Shown: positions 54,908 to 63,442 of the stretch, piece after piece
Layout: each line of letters begins with the position of its first letter
Numbering within the stretch: the stretch's first letter is position 1
Assembly: GCA_963843285.1 (NCBI GenBank)
Contig: CAWJJO010000012.1
Location: 186,001-250,000, forward strand
Length of the DNA: 64,000 nucleotides
Origin: CAZDDB01 sp963843285
GTDB lineage: Bacteria; Acidobacteriota; HRBIN11; JAKEFK01
Direction of reading: 5' to 3'
Position numbers and translations under genes: made by a program
The notes under the pieces: generated by a model
What the model saw: the letters and a program-made list of their open reading frames with translations, nothing else
The model's database searches: none
What the model was told of the DNA's origin: nothing

Positions 54908-57418
54908 ATGGTATTCTATGCTGCTTCGTTTATGCGAACAAAGCTAGCAATTTTTGCAGTTCTAATTGTACTTCACGGGACCTGGATGGAAGGTGGAGTC
55001 AAGCCTTCGCTTCCCGACTCCTCGTACCTACAATTGCTTTTGAAGAAATTGACCGTTGTCGGCGGAGCGTTGTATGTCGGAGCACATCCCGATGATGAGA
55101 ATACTGCAGCGCTCGCATATCTCTCGCTGGGCAAATTTGTGCGTGCCGGTTACTTGTCGTTAAACCGCGGGGAAGGCGGTCAAAATCTGATTGGACCGGA
55201 GCAAGGCGAGTTACTTGGTGTGATTCGGACTCAGGAGCTTCTCGCGGCGCGCCAGGTAGATCATGCAGAGCAGTTCTTCACACGCGCCGTGGATTTTGGA
55301 TTTTCCAAGAGTCCGGATGAATCCTTGCAAAAGTGGGGCAAGGAGAATGTTCTCTCGGATGTAGTCTGGGTGATTCGAAAATTTCAACCCGATGTGATCA
55401 TCACTCGTTTTCCAAAAGAAGGTGGCGGACATGGGCATCACACAGCATCTGCGATTCTTGCTGAAGAGGCTTTTGCCGCGGCCGCAGATCCATCCCGATT
55501 TCCGGAACAACTCAAGTATGTCCAGCCGTGGCAGGCGAAAAGACTTGTTTGGAACCGGTATAGCTGGAATCAACAACAGCTCACCGATGCGGAAAAAGCT
55601 TCTCTGGTGAAGATTGATCTGGGAGAATACAGCCCCGTTCTGGGGAAAGCGTACACCGAGCTGGCCGGAATCGGCCGTTCCAATCACAAGAGCCAGGGTT
55701 TTGGCGATTCTGAAGACCGCGGTAAAGCCATCGAATATTTCCGCCACACCGCCGGTGAACAAGCCAAGGAGGATCTCTTCGAAGGCATCGATCTTTCCTG
55801 GAAGCGAGTTACAAACGGAGAAAAGATCGGAGCTGTACTGGAACAAGCGTCCAAGAATTTTCGCCCGGAGGATCCGCAGGCAACTATCCCTGCCCTGCTC
55901 AAAGCCTATTCGATGATGAAGGCTCTTCCCTCGCAACCCGCAGTAGCAAAGAAGATGGAGGACGTTGGTGAGGCGATCCAGGCTTGCGCCGGACTCTGGC
56001 TCGAAGCGATCTCAGCAGAAGAATCTGTTACGCCCGGCGGTGAAACCAAGGTCAAAGTAACCGTCATCAACCGTTCCCGCTTGCCGTTGAGTCTTCGTTC
56101 CATCGACTTAAATAACTCTAATACCATAGAAGATCCTTCCCAACCGCTTGTCTATAATGAGCCCGTGAGCCATGAGATCGCTGTGCGCGTTCCGGCGGAT
56201 CAGTCATACAGCCAGCCGTACTGGATTCAACAGGATAGCGGAAGACCTTTTGCAAACGTCAACAATCAGCTCTGGATCGGCCTCCCGGAGTTGCCGGCTC
56301 CATTTCAGGCAAAGATTCACCTGCAGGCGGGACAGGAAGATCTGACTTTTACGGTTCCCGTTCTGCACAGATGGATCGATCCGGTGGAGGGAGAGCGCTA
56401 CCGGAATCTGGAAGTGATACCCGAAGTCGCCTTAAACGTGAGAGAGCCAGTAACGGTTTTTACGGCGCGCGAAACTAAGGAAATCACGGTCGAACTGAAA
56501 AGCGGCCAGGAAAAAGTGAGCGGCGAAACGCGTCTGCATTTACCGGAGGGATGGACCGCAACACCCGCATCGCAGGCGTTTTCATTGCAAAAAAAGAATC
56601 AGACGGAGCCGGTGAGGTTTCAAGTCACTCCTTCAGCCGAGGCAAAAAGCGGAAGTTTTCAGGTAGAGGCTGCGACGGGCACGAAACAAATTTCCCGCGG
56701 GATCATAACAATCGATTATCCTCATATTCCGCCACAAACATTGTTCCCTGTTGCGACCGGCAAATTGGTCCGTCTCGATTTGAAGAAGACCGCCGGGACT
56801 ATCGGCTATATTGCCGGCTCAGGCGATTCCATCCCGGAAGCCTTGACCCAGGTTGGATATCCGGTGCGCCTGTTGTCCGATGAAGACTTGCTGTTCGGAA
56901 ATCTTTCGACCATCGACTCCATCGTCGTAGGAATTCGCGCATATAATACCAGACCACAGTTGAAGACGGCGCAATCCAGGCTTCTGGAATACGTGAATCA
57001 GGGTGGAACAATGGTTGTGCAATACAACACGCTGCAGGATCTGAATCAAGAAGGACTGGGTCCATATCCGTTTCGCGTTTCTCGCGATCGTGTTTCCGTG
57101 GAAGAGGCGGCCGTCACATTTCTGAAACCGGATCATGTTCTTTTGAATTCACCAAACAAGATTACGGCACAGGATTTTGATGGATGGATTCAGGAACGCG
57201 GCCTCTACTTTCCGGACCAGTGGGACTCGCGCTTCGAAACAGTTCTTGCGTGTAATGATCCGGGCGAGCCGCCAAAAGAAGGTGGAATTCTTTACACTCA
57301 TTACGGCAAGGGCATATACATCTATACTGGTTATTCCTTCTTCCGCGAACTTCCTGCTGGAGTTCCCGGGGCGTACCGTCTCTTTATGAATCTGATTTCT
57401 GCGAGGGGACAGCATTGA
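54908..57418 (+). CDS. PIG-L family deacetylase, large secreted form
   Basis: 836 residues (812 if started at ATG 54932, which gives a neat signal sequence MRTKLAIFAVLIVLHGTW). The PIG-L domain is N-terminal: GALYVGAHPDDENTAALAYLS (zinc ligands His-Asp-Asp), LNRGEGGQNLIG, and RFPKEGGGHGHHTASAILAEEAF (third ligand His). A long C-terminal region of beta domains follows, with an NPCBM/alpha-galactosidase-like or glutamine-amidotransferase-like end (SIVVGIRAYNTRPQLK). It removes N-acetyl groups from sugars outside the cell. The next two genes overlap or follow closely. Confidence 0.86.
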   Translation: MVFYAASFMRTKLAIFAVLIVLHGTWMEGGVKPSLPDSSYLQLLLKKLTVVGGALYVGAHPDDENTAALAYLSLGKFVRAGYLSLNRGEGGQNLIGPEQGELLGVIRTQELLAARQVDHAEQFFTRAVDFGFSKSPDESLQKWGKENVLSDVVWVIRKFQPDVIITRFPKEGGGHGHHTASAILAEEAFAAAADPSRFPEQLKYVQPWQAKRLVWNRYSWNQQQLTDAEKASLVKIDLGEYSPVLGKAYTELAGIGRSNHKSQGFGDSEDRGKAIEYFRHTAGEQAKEDLFEGIDLSWKRVTNGEKIGAVLEQASKNFRPEDPQATIPALLKAYSMMKALPSQPAVAKKMEDVGEAIQACAGLWLEAISAEESVTPGGETKVKVTVINRSRLPLSLRSIDLNNSNTIEDPSQPLVYNEPVSHEIAVRVPADQSYSQPYWIQQDSGRPFANVNNQLWIGLPELPAPFQAKIHLQAGQEDLTFTVPVLHRWIDPVEGERYRNLEVIPEVALNVREPVTVFTARETKEITVELKSGQEKVSGETRLHLPEGWTATPASQAFSLQKKNQTEPVRFQVTPSAEAKSGSFQVEAATGTKQISRGIITIDYPHIPPQTLFPVATGKLVRLDLKKTAGTIGYIAGSGDSIPEALTQVGYPVRLLSDEDLLFGNLSTIDSIVVGIRAYNTRPQLKTAQSRLLEYVNQGGTMVVQYNTLQDLNQEGLGPYPFRVSRDRVSVEEAAVTFLKPDHVLLNSPNKITAQDFDGWIQERGLYFPDQWDSRFETVLACNDPGEPPKEGGILYTHYGKGIYIYTGYSFFRELPAGVPGAYRLFMNLISARGQH

Positions 57419-57561
57419 CGGATCAGCGCAGTGAGAGAAGTGTTCTTGATGAGGCGCCGCCATTATTCCGTTCGTGGAATGTGTGGTACGCACTTGTGAT
57501 CGGAAATCTTGCGGTCCTGATCATGCTGTTCTATTTGGTTACCAGAATTTTTGGCTCGTAG
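57415..57561 (+). CDS. 48-aa single-helix membrane peptide between PIG-L and SSS genes
   Basis: TTG start at 57415 overlaps the PIG-L stop (TTGA), stop TAG 57559-57561. Sequence features are a polar N-terminus (DQRSERSVLDEAPPLFRSW), then one membrane helix (WYALVIGNLAVLIMLFYLV) and a short basic end. It is probably co-translated with the deacetylase. A helper subunit of the symporter is possible, as small peptides accompany some SSS transporters; this is inference. Confidence 0.7.
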   Translation: MTDQRSERSVLDEAPPLFRSWNVWYALVIGNLAVLIMLFYLVTRIFGS

Positions 57562-57613
57562 GGGCGACCCTTGTGGTCGCCCGCTCGGATGCGGGCGGGG
57601 ACAAGCCCCGCCC
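57560..57613. repeat. Two adjacent GC-rich palindromes (dispersed repeat type)
   Basis: GGGCGACC...GGTCGCCC (57562-57582) followed by GGGCGGGG-ACAAG-CCCCGCCC (57594-57613), the usual form of REP-like elements in this kind of genome. It lies between the 48-aa gene and the symporter and may reduce read-through. A related GC-rich stretch is at 54821-54880. Confidence 0.6.
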
Positions 57614-57637
57614 TTACCAACATCGCAGCATTGAGCT

Positions 57638-59347
57638 ATGCGAACACTCGATTGGATTGTCCTCATCGGATTCCTGATCTTTGTTGTCTCTCACGGTATC
57701 TGGAAGGGACGTGGCAGCAAGACCACGCGCTCCTACATGCTGGCGGATCGTACGATGCCATGGTACGCAGTGGCGCTGTCCATCATGGCAACTCAAGCAA
57801 GCGCTATCACGTTTGTTTCCATTCCTGGGCAGGCCTACACGGACGGAATGCGTTTCGTGCAGTACTACTTCGGCCTGCCGATTGCGATGGTAATCCTGTG
57901 CGTAGTGGCCGTGCCGGTTTTTCATCGGTTGAATGTCTATACCGCCTACGAATATCTGGAAAAGCGCTTTGATCTGAAAACACGCACGCTGACAGGATTC
58001 ATCTTTCTGCTGCAACGCGGCTTGTCCGCCAGTCTATCGTTGTACGCGCCTGCGATCATCCTTTCCGTGATTCTAGGTTGGGACATGAAAATTACGCTCC
58101 GGGTAATCGGAAGCATTGTGATCCTATACACGGCGCTTGGCGGAGTGAAGGGAGTCAACTGGAACGACTTTTATCAGTTCCTGATCATCATTTCCGGCAT
58201 GATTGCGGCACTCTTCATGATCTTCCACTTGCTCCCTTCCGGGATATCAGTCCTGGATGCAGTTTCTGTTGCCGGCGCTTCGGGGAAATTGAACGTAGTG
58301 GATTTTTCATTTGACTGGAACAACAGGTACAACTTCTGGTCCGGCTTGATCGGCGGGATGTTCCTCGCCCTTTCGTATTTTGGAACCGATCAGTCGCAGG
58401 TCCAGCGCTACCTCACCGGAAGCTCGATCACTCAGAGCCGGCTTGGATTGCTGTTTAACGGTCTTGCAAAAGTGCCGATGCAATTTTTCATTCTCTTTGT
58501 CGGCGCGATGGTATTTGTCTTTTATCAGTTTGTAACTCCGCCAGTTTTTTTTAATCCCGTAGAAGAAGGAAAGATCCGTACCTCAACTTACGGAGAACAG
58601 TACCGCCAAATCGAAGTCGAGTATCAGAAGGCTTCGACGTTAAAGCAGGAACAGATCCAAAGTCTTGTTGCCGCAAGACGCGCCAATGACCGTGTGGCGG
58701 AACAAGCGGCGAGTAGCAGGCTGCAGGAAGCGCAGAGGCATTCGGCTGAAGTCAGACAGGAAGCGATCGGGCTGTTGAAGAAAAACGATCCGGACGTAAA
58801 CGCGAATGATACGAACTACGTGTTTCTCTCGTTTGTGGTTCGCTATCTGCCCGCAGGTCTGGTGGGTTTGTTGATCGTAGTCGTTTTTGGCGCAACCATG
58901 TCTTCGACGTCCTCGGAGCTCAATGCGCTGGCCACGGCAAGCGTCATCGACATTTACAAGCGGTTGATTCGCACAGATGCAACGGATCAACACTATCTGA
59001 CCGTATCCAAGATTGCGACGGTTCTGTGGGGACTCTTTGCGATCACTTTATCGGAACGCGCAAGCCGTCTTGGAAGTCTTGTCGAAGCTGTTAATATTCT
59101 GGGTTCACTTTTCTATGGAACGGTGCTTGGAGTTTTTATGCTCGCCTTCTTTTTCAAACGTGTCCGCGGAACAGCGGCATTTCTGGGAGCGATGGCAGGA
59201 GAAGCTGTCGTGCTCTATCTTTTCCGGTTCACGCAGATTTCGTTCCTCTGGTATAACGTTTTCGGCTGTCTGACGGTGATCTCGATTGCATTCGTATTGT
59301 CATTCGTCATCCAGAGCAGGACCGGGCGCTCCGTGCCATTGGAATGA
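57638..59347 (+). CDS. Sodium:solute symporter (SSS family)
   Basis: 569 residues with about 13 helices. It starts LDWIVLIGFLIFVVSHGIW and RSYMLADRTMPWYAVALSIMATQASAITFVSIPGQAYTDG, the SSS signature with Ser/Thr sodium ligands in the first helix. Later blocks are ALSYFGTDQSQVQRYL, ILSVILGWDMKITLRVIG and ATMSSTSSELNALATASVIDIYKRL. A charged insert between helices 7 and 8 (~300-385) is longer than usual. It probably imports the sugar or amino sugar released by the upstream PIG-L deacetylase. Confidence 0.92.
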   Translation: MRTLDWIVLIGFLIFVVSHGIWKGRGSKTTRSYMLADRTMPWYAVALSIMATQASAITFVSIPGQAYTDGMRFVQYYFGLPIAMVILCVVAVPVFHRLNVYTAYEYLEKRFDLKTRTLTGFIFLLQRGLSASLSLYAPAIILSVILGWDMKITLRVIGSIVILYTALGGVKGVNWNDFYQFLIIISGMIAALFMIFHLLPSGISVLDAVSVAGASGKLNVVDFSFDWNNRYNFWSGLIGGMFLALSYFGTDQSQVQRYLTGSSITQSRLGLLFNGLAKVPMQFFILFVGAMVFVFYQFVTPPVFFNPVEEGKIRTSTYGEQYRQIEVEYQKASTLKQEQIQSLVAARRANDRVAEQAASSRLQEAQRHSAEVRQEAIGLLKKNDPDVNANDTNYVFLSFVVRYLPAGLVGLLIVVVFGATMSSTSSELNALATASVIDIYKRLIRTDATDQHYLTVSKIATVLWGLFAITLSERASRLGSLVEAVNILGSLFYGTVLGVFMLAFFFKRVRGTAAFLGAMAGEAVVLYLFRFTQISFLWYNVFGCLTVISIAFVLSFVIQSRTGRSVPLE

Positions 59348-59362
59348 TGGAATAGTGGAAGG

Positions 59363-60481
59363 ATGTTAACTGCCTTTCTCGTCCTCGCTGTTCTGTTTGC
59401 ATCAGTGATTTGGTTGTACCCTGCCGTGCGCTTTATCCGGCTTACGAAAAAGGGAACTTACTCCCCTTCTTCACGCTTTGCAGCAGGACCGCTGAGGGAG
59501 GTTCCGCAGGCCGGCACTCCCATCCGGTTGTACGGCGATCCGGAGAACTGCACCAGCACGCTGGTAATGTTGCCGGGTCTGCATCCAAACGGAATCGACG
59601 ATCCGCGCTATCAAGCCTTCGCCCAGACCTGCGCGTGCGCAGGCTTCCTTGTCGTCGCTCCGGATATTCAGGCATTCCGTGAATTTCGAATTGATCCCCA
59701 AACCGTGGATCAGCTTTCACAGTTGATTGAAAGCCTTCCCGAATATGTCAACGCGCGTGCCTTGCAGAACCTTGGTCTTTTTGGTGTCAGCTACGCTGCG
59801 GGAATCGCCTTTCTGATTGCGGCAAGAAAACCAGAAAAGATCAACTTTCTTGTTTCGGTCGGCGGCCACTGTGATCTTTCGCGCACAATAGAATTCGGCC
59901 TGACAGGATTCCATCCGGACAGAAAGCGAATTGCATCGCAACCGCGGCAAGAATGGATCAGAATGATTTTTGCTCTGAATTTCGCCGAAAAGCTCATTCG
60001 GGTGGAAGACCGGGAGCCGTTTCTTGAAATCATGCTACTCCGGTTGAACTTGAACGAGCAGAAAGCAAAGGAAATGGAATCCAGTCTGTCCGAAGAGGCA
60101 AAGCGACTTCTGCATCAGATTCTGCACGGGATTCCAGAAAATGAAGCCGAACCGTTCCGTGTAATTCTGCGCTCGTATGCAGAGTTCTTCCGGAATCTGT
60201 CGCCGCAACAAGTTCAGTCAAAATTGGACCCGCAACTGCGCGTCCTTCTTCTGCATGGAAAAACCGATGATCTCATCCCGTACGAGGAAACACTGATGAT
60301 TCAGAAGCGCCTGTCCGGTCACCCCCATGTCCGGACATGCGTCACTTCCTCCCTCACACATGTAGATGTGAAGGGGGCGCAAGACCTGTTCGGCGCTATT
60401 CGTCTCCTCCTTGGGTGCGAACACTGCTTTCGGAAGCAACCTGCTAGTTACATCCAGGGCTCATCACCCGAGGGACCATAA
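59363..60481 (+). CDS. Alpha/beta hydrolase, membrane-anchored
   Basis: 372 residues. An N-terminal anchor (MLTAFLVLAVLFASVIWLYP) is followed by an alpha/beta-hydrolase fold: TLVMLPGLHPNGIDDPRYQAFA (oxyanion region), nucleophile elbow LFGVSYAAGIA (Ser ~145), acid in LLLHGKTDDLIPY, and His in SSLTHVDVKG. It resembles dienelactone hydrolase/PHB-depolymerase-like esterases. Follows the symporter by 15 bp, so in the same operon. Its end overlaps the convergent DinB gene by 34 bp. Confidence 0.84.
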   Translation: MLTAFLVLAVLFASVIWLYPAVRFIRLTKKGTYSPSSRFAAGPLREVPQAGTPIRLYGDPENCTSTLVMLPGLHPNGIDDPRYQAFAQTCACAGFLVVAPDIQAFREFRIDPQTVDQLSQLIESLPEYVNARALQNLGLFGVSYAAGIAFLIAARKPEKINFLVSVGGHCDLSRTIEFGLTGFHPDRKRIASQPRQEWIRMIFALNFAEKLIRVEDREPFLEIMLLRLNLNEQKAKEMESSLSEEAKRLLHQILHGIPENEAEPFRVILRSYAEFFRNLSPQQVQSKLDPQLRVLLLHGKTDDLIPYEETLMIQKRLSGHPHVRTCVTSSLTHVDVKGAQDLFGAIRLLLGCEHCFRKQPASYIQGSSPEGP

Positions 60482-60935
60482 ATTGACGGCACTTTTGCCC
60501 CTGCGATCCGCATGTAAACGGAAAGTTGTCCGCGGTGATGGACGTTATCCATCAAGAAAGTCCAGAAAACGTCGCCTTTTCGAACATCTCCCATCTGTTT
60601 CGGTCCGACAAAGAATTTCAACGTTTTCCCGAACTCTGCTTCCGGAAGCGCCCTCAATTTCGCTGCCAGATCTTCATGAGAACGTTGATAAATTGCGATG
60701 ATTTCATCCAGTGTTTCCGGGGGCTTTGGAAGAGCTTCAAATTTCAACTCGCCCTGGATCACATGCCCTACCACATTCTGGCCGAGCACAAATGTCCATG
60801 CCAGAGTCTTTGCGGTTCCGCTGCGCTCCGAGGCTTTTAGATCCGCCTGATCTTTCGGGATACGCTTTAGGATTTTCAAGGTCGTTTGAAATTCCTTGTC
60901 CCATCTATCCAAAAACACTTCTTTTTCTCAGTCAT
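60448..60935 (-). CDS. DinB-family protein, N-terminus frameshifted
   Basis: From GTG 60918 it reads 156 residues, but ATG 60935 has an excellent site (AAGGAG, 5 nt) and a frame that misses only by one A in a run of five (60922-60926). Restoring it adds MTEKKE before VFLDRWDKEFQTTLKILKRIP. The fold is a DinB four-helix bundle: TLAWTFVLGQNVVGHVIQGE (first His) and MDNVHHRGQLSVYMRIAGAKVPSIYG (His pair) supply the metal ligands. Possibly a thiol-dependent transferase; substrate unknown. Confidence 0.82.
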
Positions 60936-61132
60936 ACAAACTCCTTATTATTTAACCAATCGGTTAAGTGTTACGTTTTTCGCTCATATTCGAAGATAAG
61001 ATTTCACGTTATGGAATACCAGCCAAAGTCTTTGTTTTGTAGTTAGTGTCTTTGTGTCTTTGTGGTTATTCCTCTGCCCCGTTTGCAATTCCGCATGGTC
61101 TATGGAAAAATCACCGTCGATTGGCGTAATCC

Positions 61133-61741
61133 GTGAATTTTCAGATTGCAGTCGTCCTGTTTCTATTGTTCGGTTCGGTTCTGGTGTTTGCGCTGGAACT
61201 GATCACAGTGGACGTTGTCGGATTAACCGTGATGGGTGCATTGATTGCCACCGGGATCCTGACTCCCGATCAGGCTTTTTCCACTTTCAGTAGTCCTTCC
61301 ATTATCATGATCGGCGGGCTGCTGATCATTTCCGGAGGCCTGTATCATTCCGGAGTTACCGATCAAATTGCGCAGAAATTCTACAAATTTTCAGGGCGCA
61401 GTCAGAGTCGTCTCCTTCTTTTTGTGACCGGTGCGGAAGCTGCCGTTTCCGCATTTATGAACAACGTTGCGGCAACTGCGATGTTCCTACCTGGTGTAAC
61501 TGCTCTTGCGAAAAAGGCCAGGGTGAGTTCCTCCAAACTGCTGATTCCGCTCGCGTACGCGTCCATGCTGGGAGGCACTTGCACTCTCATCGGCACATCG
61601 ACGAACGTAGCAGTCAACGGGTTGCTGGAAACCTACAAAATCAAGCCGTTTGCTTTTTTTCGAATACACTCCGATTGGAATCCCCATCGCGATTGCAGGC
61701 ATTCTGTTTCTTCTGGTCACACAACGTTTCATTCTTCCTGA
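61133..61741 (+). CDS. SLC13/ArsB-type permease, N-terminal part of frameshifted gene
   Basis: 202 residues. Hydrophobic repeats include VVLFLLFGSVLVFALELITVDVVGLTVMGALIATGIL and SPSIIMIGGLLIISGGLYHSG. The substrate-site motif AFMNNVAATAMFLPGVTALAKK is followed by LAYASMLGGTCTLIGTSTNVAVNG, which are the SLC13 anion-permease signatures. After IKPFAFF the frame leaves the pattern. One T too many in the T7 run at 61654-61660 explains it. Continues in the next ORF. Confidence 0.86.
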   Translation: MNFQIAVVLFLLFGSVLVFALELITVDVVGLTVMGALIATGILTPDQAFSTFSSPSIIMIGGLLIISGGLYHSGVTDQIAQKFYKFSGRSQSRLLLFVTGAEAAVSAFMNNVAATAMFLPGVTALAKKARVSSSKLLIPLAYASMLGGTCTLIGTSTNVAVNGLLETYKIKPFAFFRIHSDWNPHRDCRHSVSSGHTTFHSS

Positions 61742-62879
61742 TCATCCCGAGGAGAAAGGAGAGGTCCCCCGCGAATACATTTCTGAAGCAGTTGTATTGC
61801 TTTCCTCCCCGCTGGTAGGGTTGACGATCGCTGAGTCCGGGTTGGAGAAACTGGACTTGCTGGTTGTAGGAATCCTTCGCGGCAATGATCAGATCGATTC
61901 CCCTTCTCCCCAAGATCGAATTCAAATGAACGATATCTTGATGGTGCAGGGGAAAGCGGAAGACATCCTGAAGATCAAATCTGTCCAGGGACTCGAAATC
62001 CGGGAAGACATTCGAAGTCCTCACCGGATCGGAAATATCGTGGAAGTGGAATTAGCTCCGCGTTCGGCGTATATCGGCAAGAGTCTGAAGGAAATGAAAT
62101 TTCGCCAGCGTTTGGGACTTTCGGTAATCGCGGTCTACCGCAGGCACGAACGTGTATTGCAAAAAATCGGCCGACTTCCGCTTCGGTTTGGAGATGTACT
62201 GTTGATTCAGGGACCGGAATCCAGGATCGAGCAATTGAAGCTGGATGAAAATTTTATTTTCCTAAATGACGTCGCATTCCGTCCTCATTCCGGCTGGAAA
62301 CCGCTGGCAGCGATCCTATTGTTCGCTCTGGTCGTCCTGATGGGCGGTATCGGAGCTTTGCCGATTGCAGCGGTTGCGTTTATCGGCGCGCTGGTAATGC
62401 TTCTGACGCGGATTCTGCCGTTGAAAGAAGCGTACAGGTCCATGGAATGGCCGCTGCTGATGTTGATCGCGGGTATGATGTCGCTTGGCAAAGCGATGGA
62501 AAACACCGGAACCGCAGAGTATCTGGCGAAGATTGTGCTTCAGATCCAACAATCCCCTTCACCGCTCTTCTTGCTGGGAGCATTTTTTCTTCTGACCGTT
62601 GTATTGACACAACCTCTATCCAACGCGGCCGCGGCTCTTGTGGTCCTCCCCATTGCCCTGCATGTTGCGATGCAACAAGGCGTAAATCCGCGCAGCTATG
62701 CCATGGCAATATCTGTCGCTGCGTCCTGTTCTTTTCTCACGCCTCTCGAACCCGCTTGCGCGCTGGTTTACAACGCAGGAAAATATAGGTTCCGGGATTT
62801 CCTGCGTGCTGGAATCGGTTTGACCCTTGTCGTTTTCGCGATTTCCATGCTGCTCATCCCGGTACTCTGGCCGTTTTAG
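61650..62879 (+). CDS. SLC13/ArsB-type permease, C-terminal part with TrkA-C domains
   Basis: 409 residues with a nominal start inside the split. FEYTPIGIPIAIAGILFLLV continues the first half. Two TrkA-C (RCK_C) domains lie at ~40-210 (KLDLLVVGILRGNDQIDSP, MVQGKAEDILKIKSV), then helices with SNAAAALVVLPIALHVA and AISVAASCSFLTPLEPACALVYNAG, the second SLC13 repeat. The whole would be a ~590-residue transporter of sulfate, dicarboxylate or similar anions, gated by the cytoplasmic TrkA-C domains. Its substrate is unknown. Confidence 0.87.
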   Translation: MLFFEYTPIGIPIAIAGILFLLVTQRFILPDHPEEKGEVPREYISEAVVLLSSPLVGLTIAESGLEKLDLLVVGILRGNDQIDSPSPQDRIQMNDILMVQGKAEDILKIKSVQGLEIREDIRSPHRIGNIVEVELAPRSAYIGKSLKEMKFRQRLGLSVIAVYRRHERVLQKIGRLPLRFGDVLLIQGPESRIEQLKLDENFIFLNDVAFRPHSGWKPLAAILLFALVVLMGGIGALPIAAVAFIGALVMLLTRILPLKEAYRSMEWPLLMLIAGMMSLGKAMENTGTAEYLAKIVLQIQQSPSPLFLLGAFFLLTVVLTQPLSNAAAALVVLPIALHVAMQQGVNPRSYAMAISVAASCSFLTPLEPACALVYNAGKYRFRDFLRAGIGLTLVVFAISMLLIPVLWPF

Positions 62880-62933
62880 GATGCCGTGATAATATTTGAA
62901 TGCACTGAATAATCGTCTGGAGGTAGTTCCACT

Positions 62934-63020
62934 ATGTCGATGACAAAGATGGCTATTATCGTGGTTGTGGCCATCGTCGTGGCCCTGCTAATCGTCTTTT
63001 CTTTCGCTACAAAAGATTAG
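62934..63020 (+). CDS. 28-aa single-helix membrane peptide
   Basis: ATG 62934 with GGAGG 11 nt before it; one helix MAIIVVVAIVVALLIVFSF and a charged end ATKD. Too short for family recognition. It stands alone after the permease. Its amino-acid pattern is that of genuine small membrane peptides, but the length makes coding uncertain. Confidence 0.5.
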   Translation: MSMTKMAIIVVVAIVVALLIVFSFATKD

Positions 63021-63259
63021 TCACTCGCGCCCATTTCTTTTGCCCTTCGCGCAGGCCATTCTGCCGCGTTTGAAGACTCTGGAACGTGATGACGTGCACC
63101 CCCACAAGACATCATCGATATCCGCACCCTCCTGAGGAATATTGTTGTTATTTAGATAGCCATTTTGGTCGTCATCTTCGTCGCATTCGCTCGGTTGATG
63201 ATCATGGACATTGCAAATAGACCACTAAAACCTCAGGATCAAACTTAGGAGAATTGGGA
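63021..63259. other. Intergenic region
   Basis: Contains a TTGTTGTTATTTAGATAG stretch and hydrophobic-looking codons (GTCGTCATCTTCGTCGCATT) but stops interrupt every frame; possibly a decayed relative of the 28-aa peptide. Nothing else visible. Confidence 0.3.
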
Positions 63260-63430
63260 ATGGTACAAGAGAAAAGCATAAACGAAAAAGATCCACAGAA
63301 GGATTTCGATTTTTTCATCGGCAGATGGAAGATTCTGCAACACCCCGGGTTGTTCACCTCGTTCCCAGTTTCATTGAAAAGGGTTTTTTTGAACAGAAGA
63401 ATAAAAGGAAGCACCAGAGGGAATTTTTGA
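63260..63430 (+). pseudogene. DUF1579-like gene remnant
   Basis: 56 codons from ATG 63260 (AGGAG 6 nt upstream). The start DPQKDFDFFIGRWKI is the typical beginning of the DUF1579-type (KDFDFLIGTWKV) family. The following LQHPGLFTSFPVSLKRVF does not fit, and NRRIKGSTRGNF resembles the next block (NRRLK..GSTEWEEF). It then stops. Several indels seem to have destroyed the gene. Confidence 0.5.
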
Positions 63431-63442
63431 TTCAATTACGGG

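Noticed and set aside
57562..57613. Palindromes as an attachment site
   Set aside because: Typical REP-like GC hairpins; no flanking duplication or integrase.
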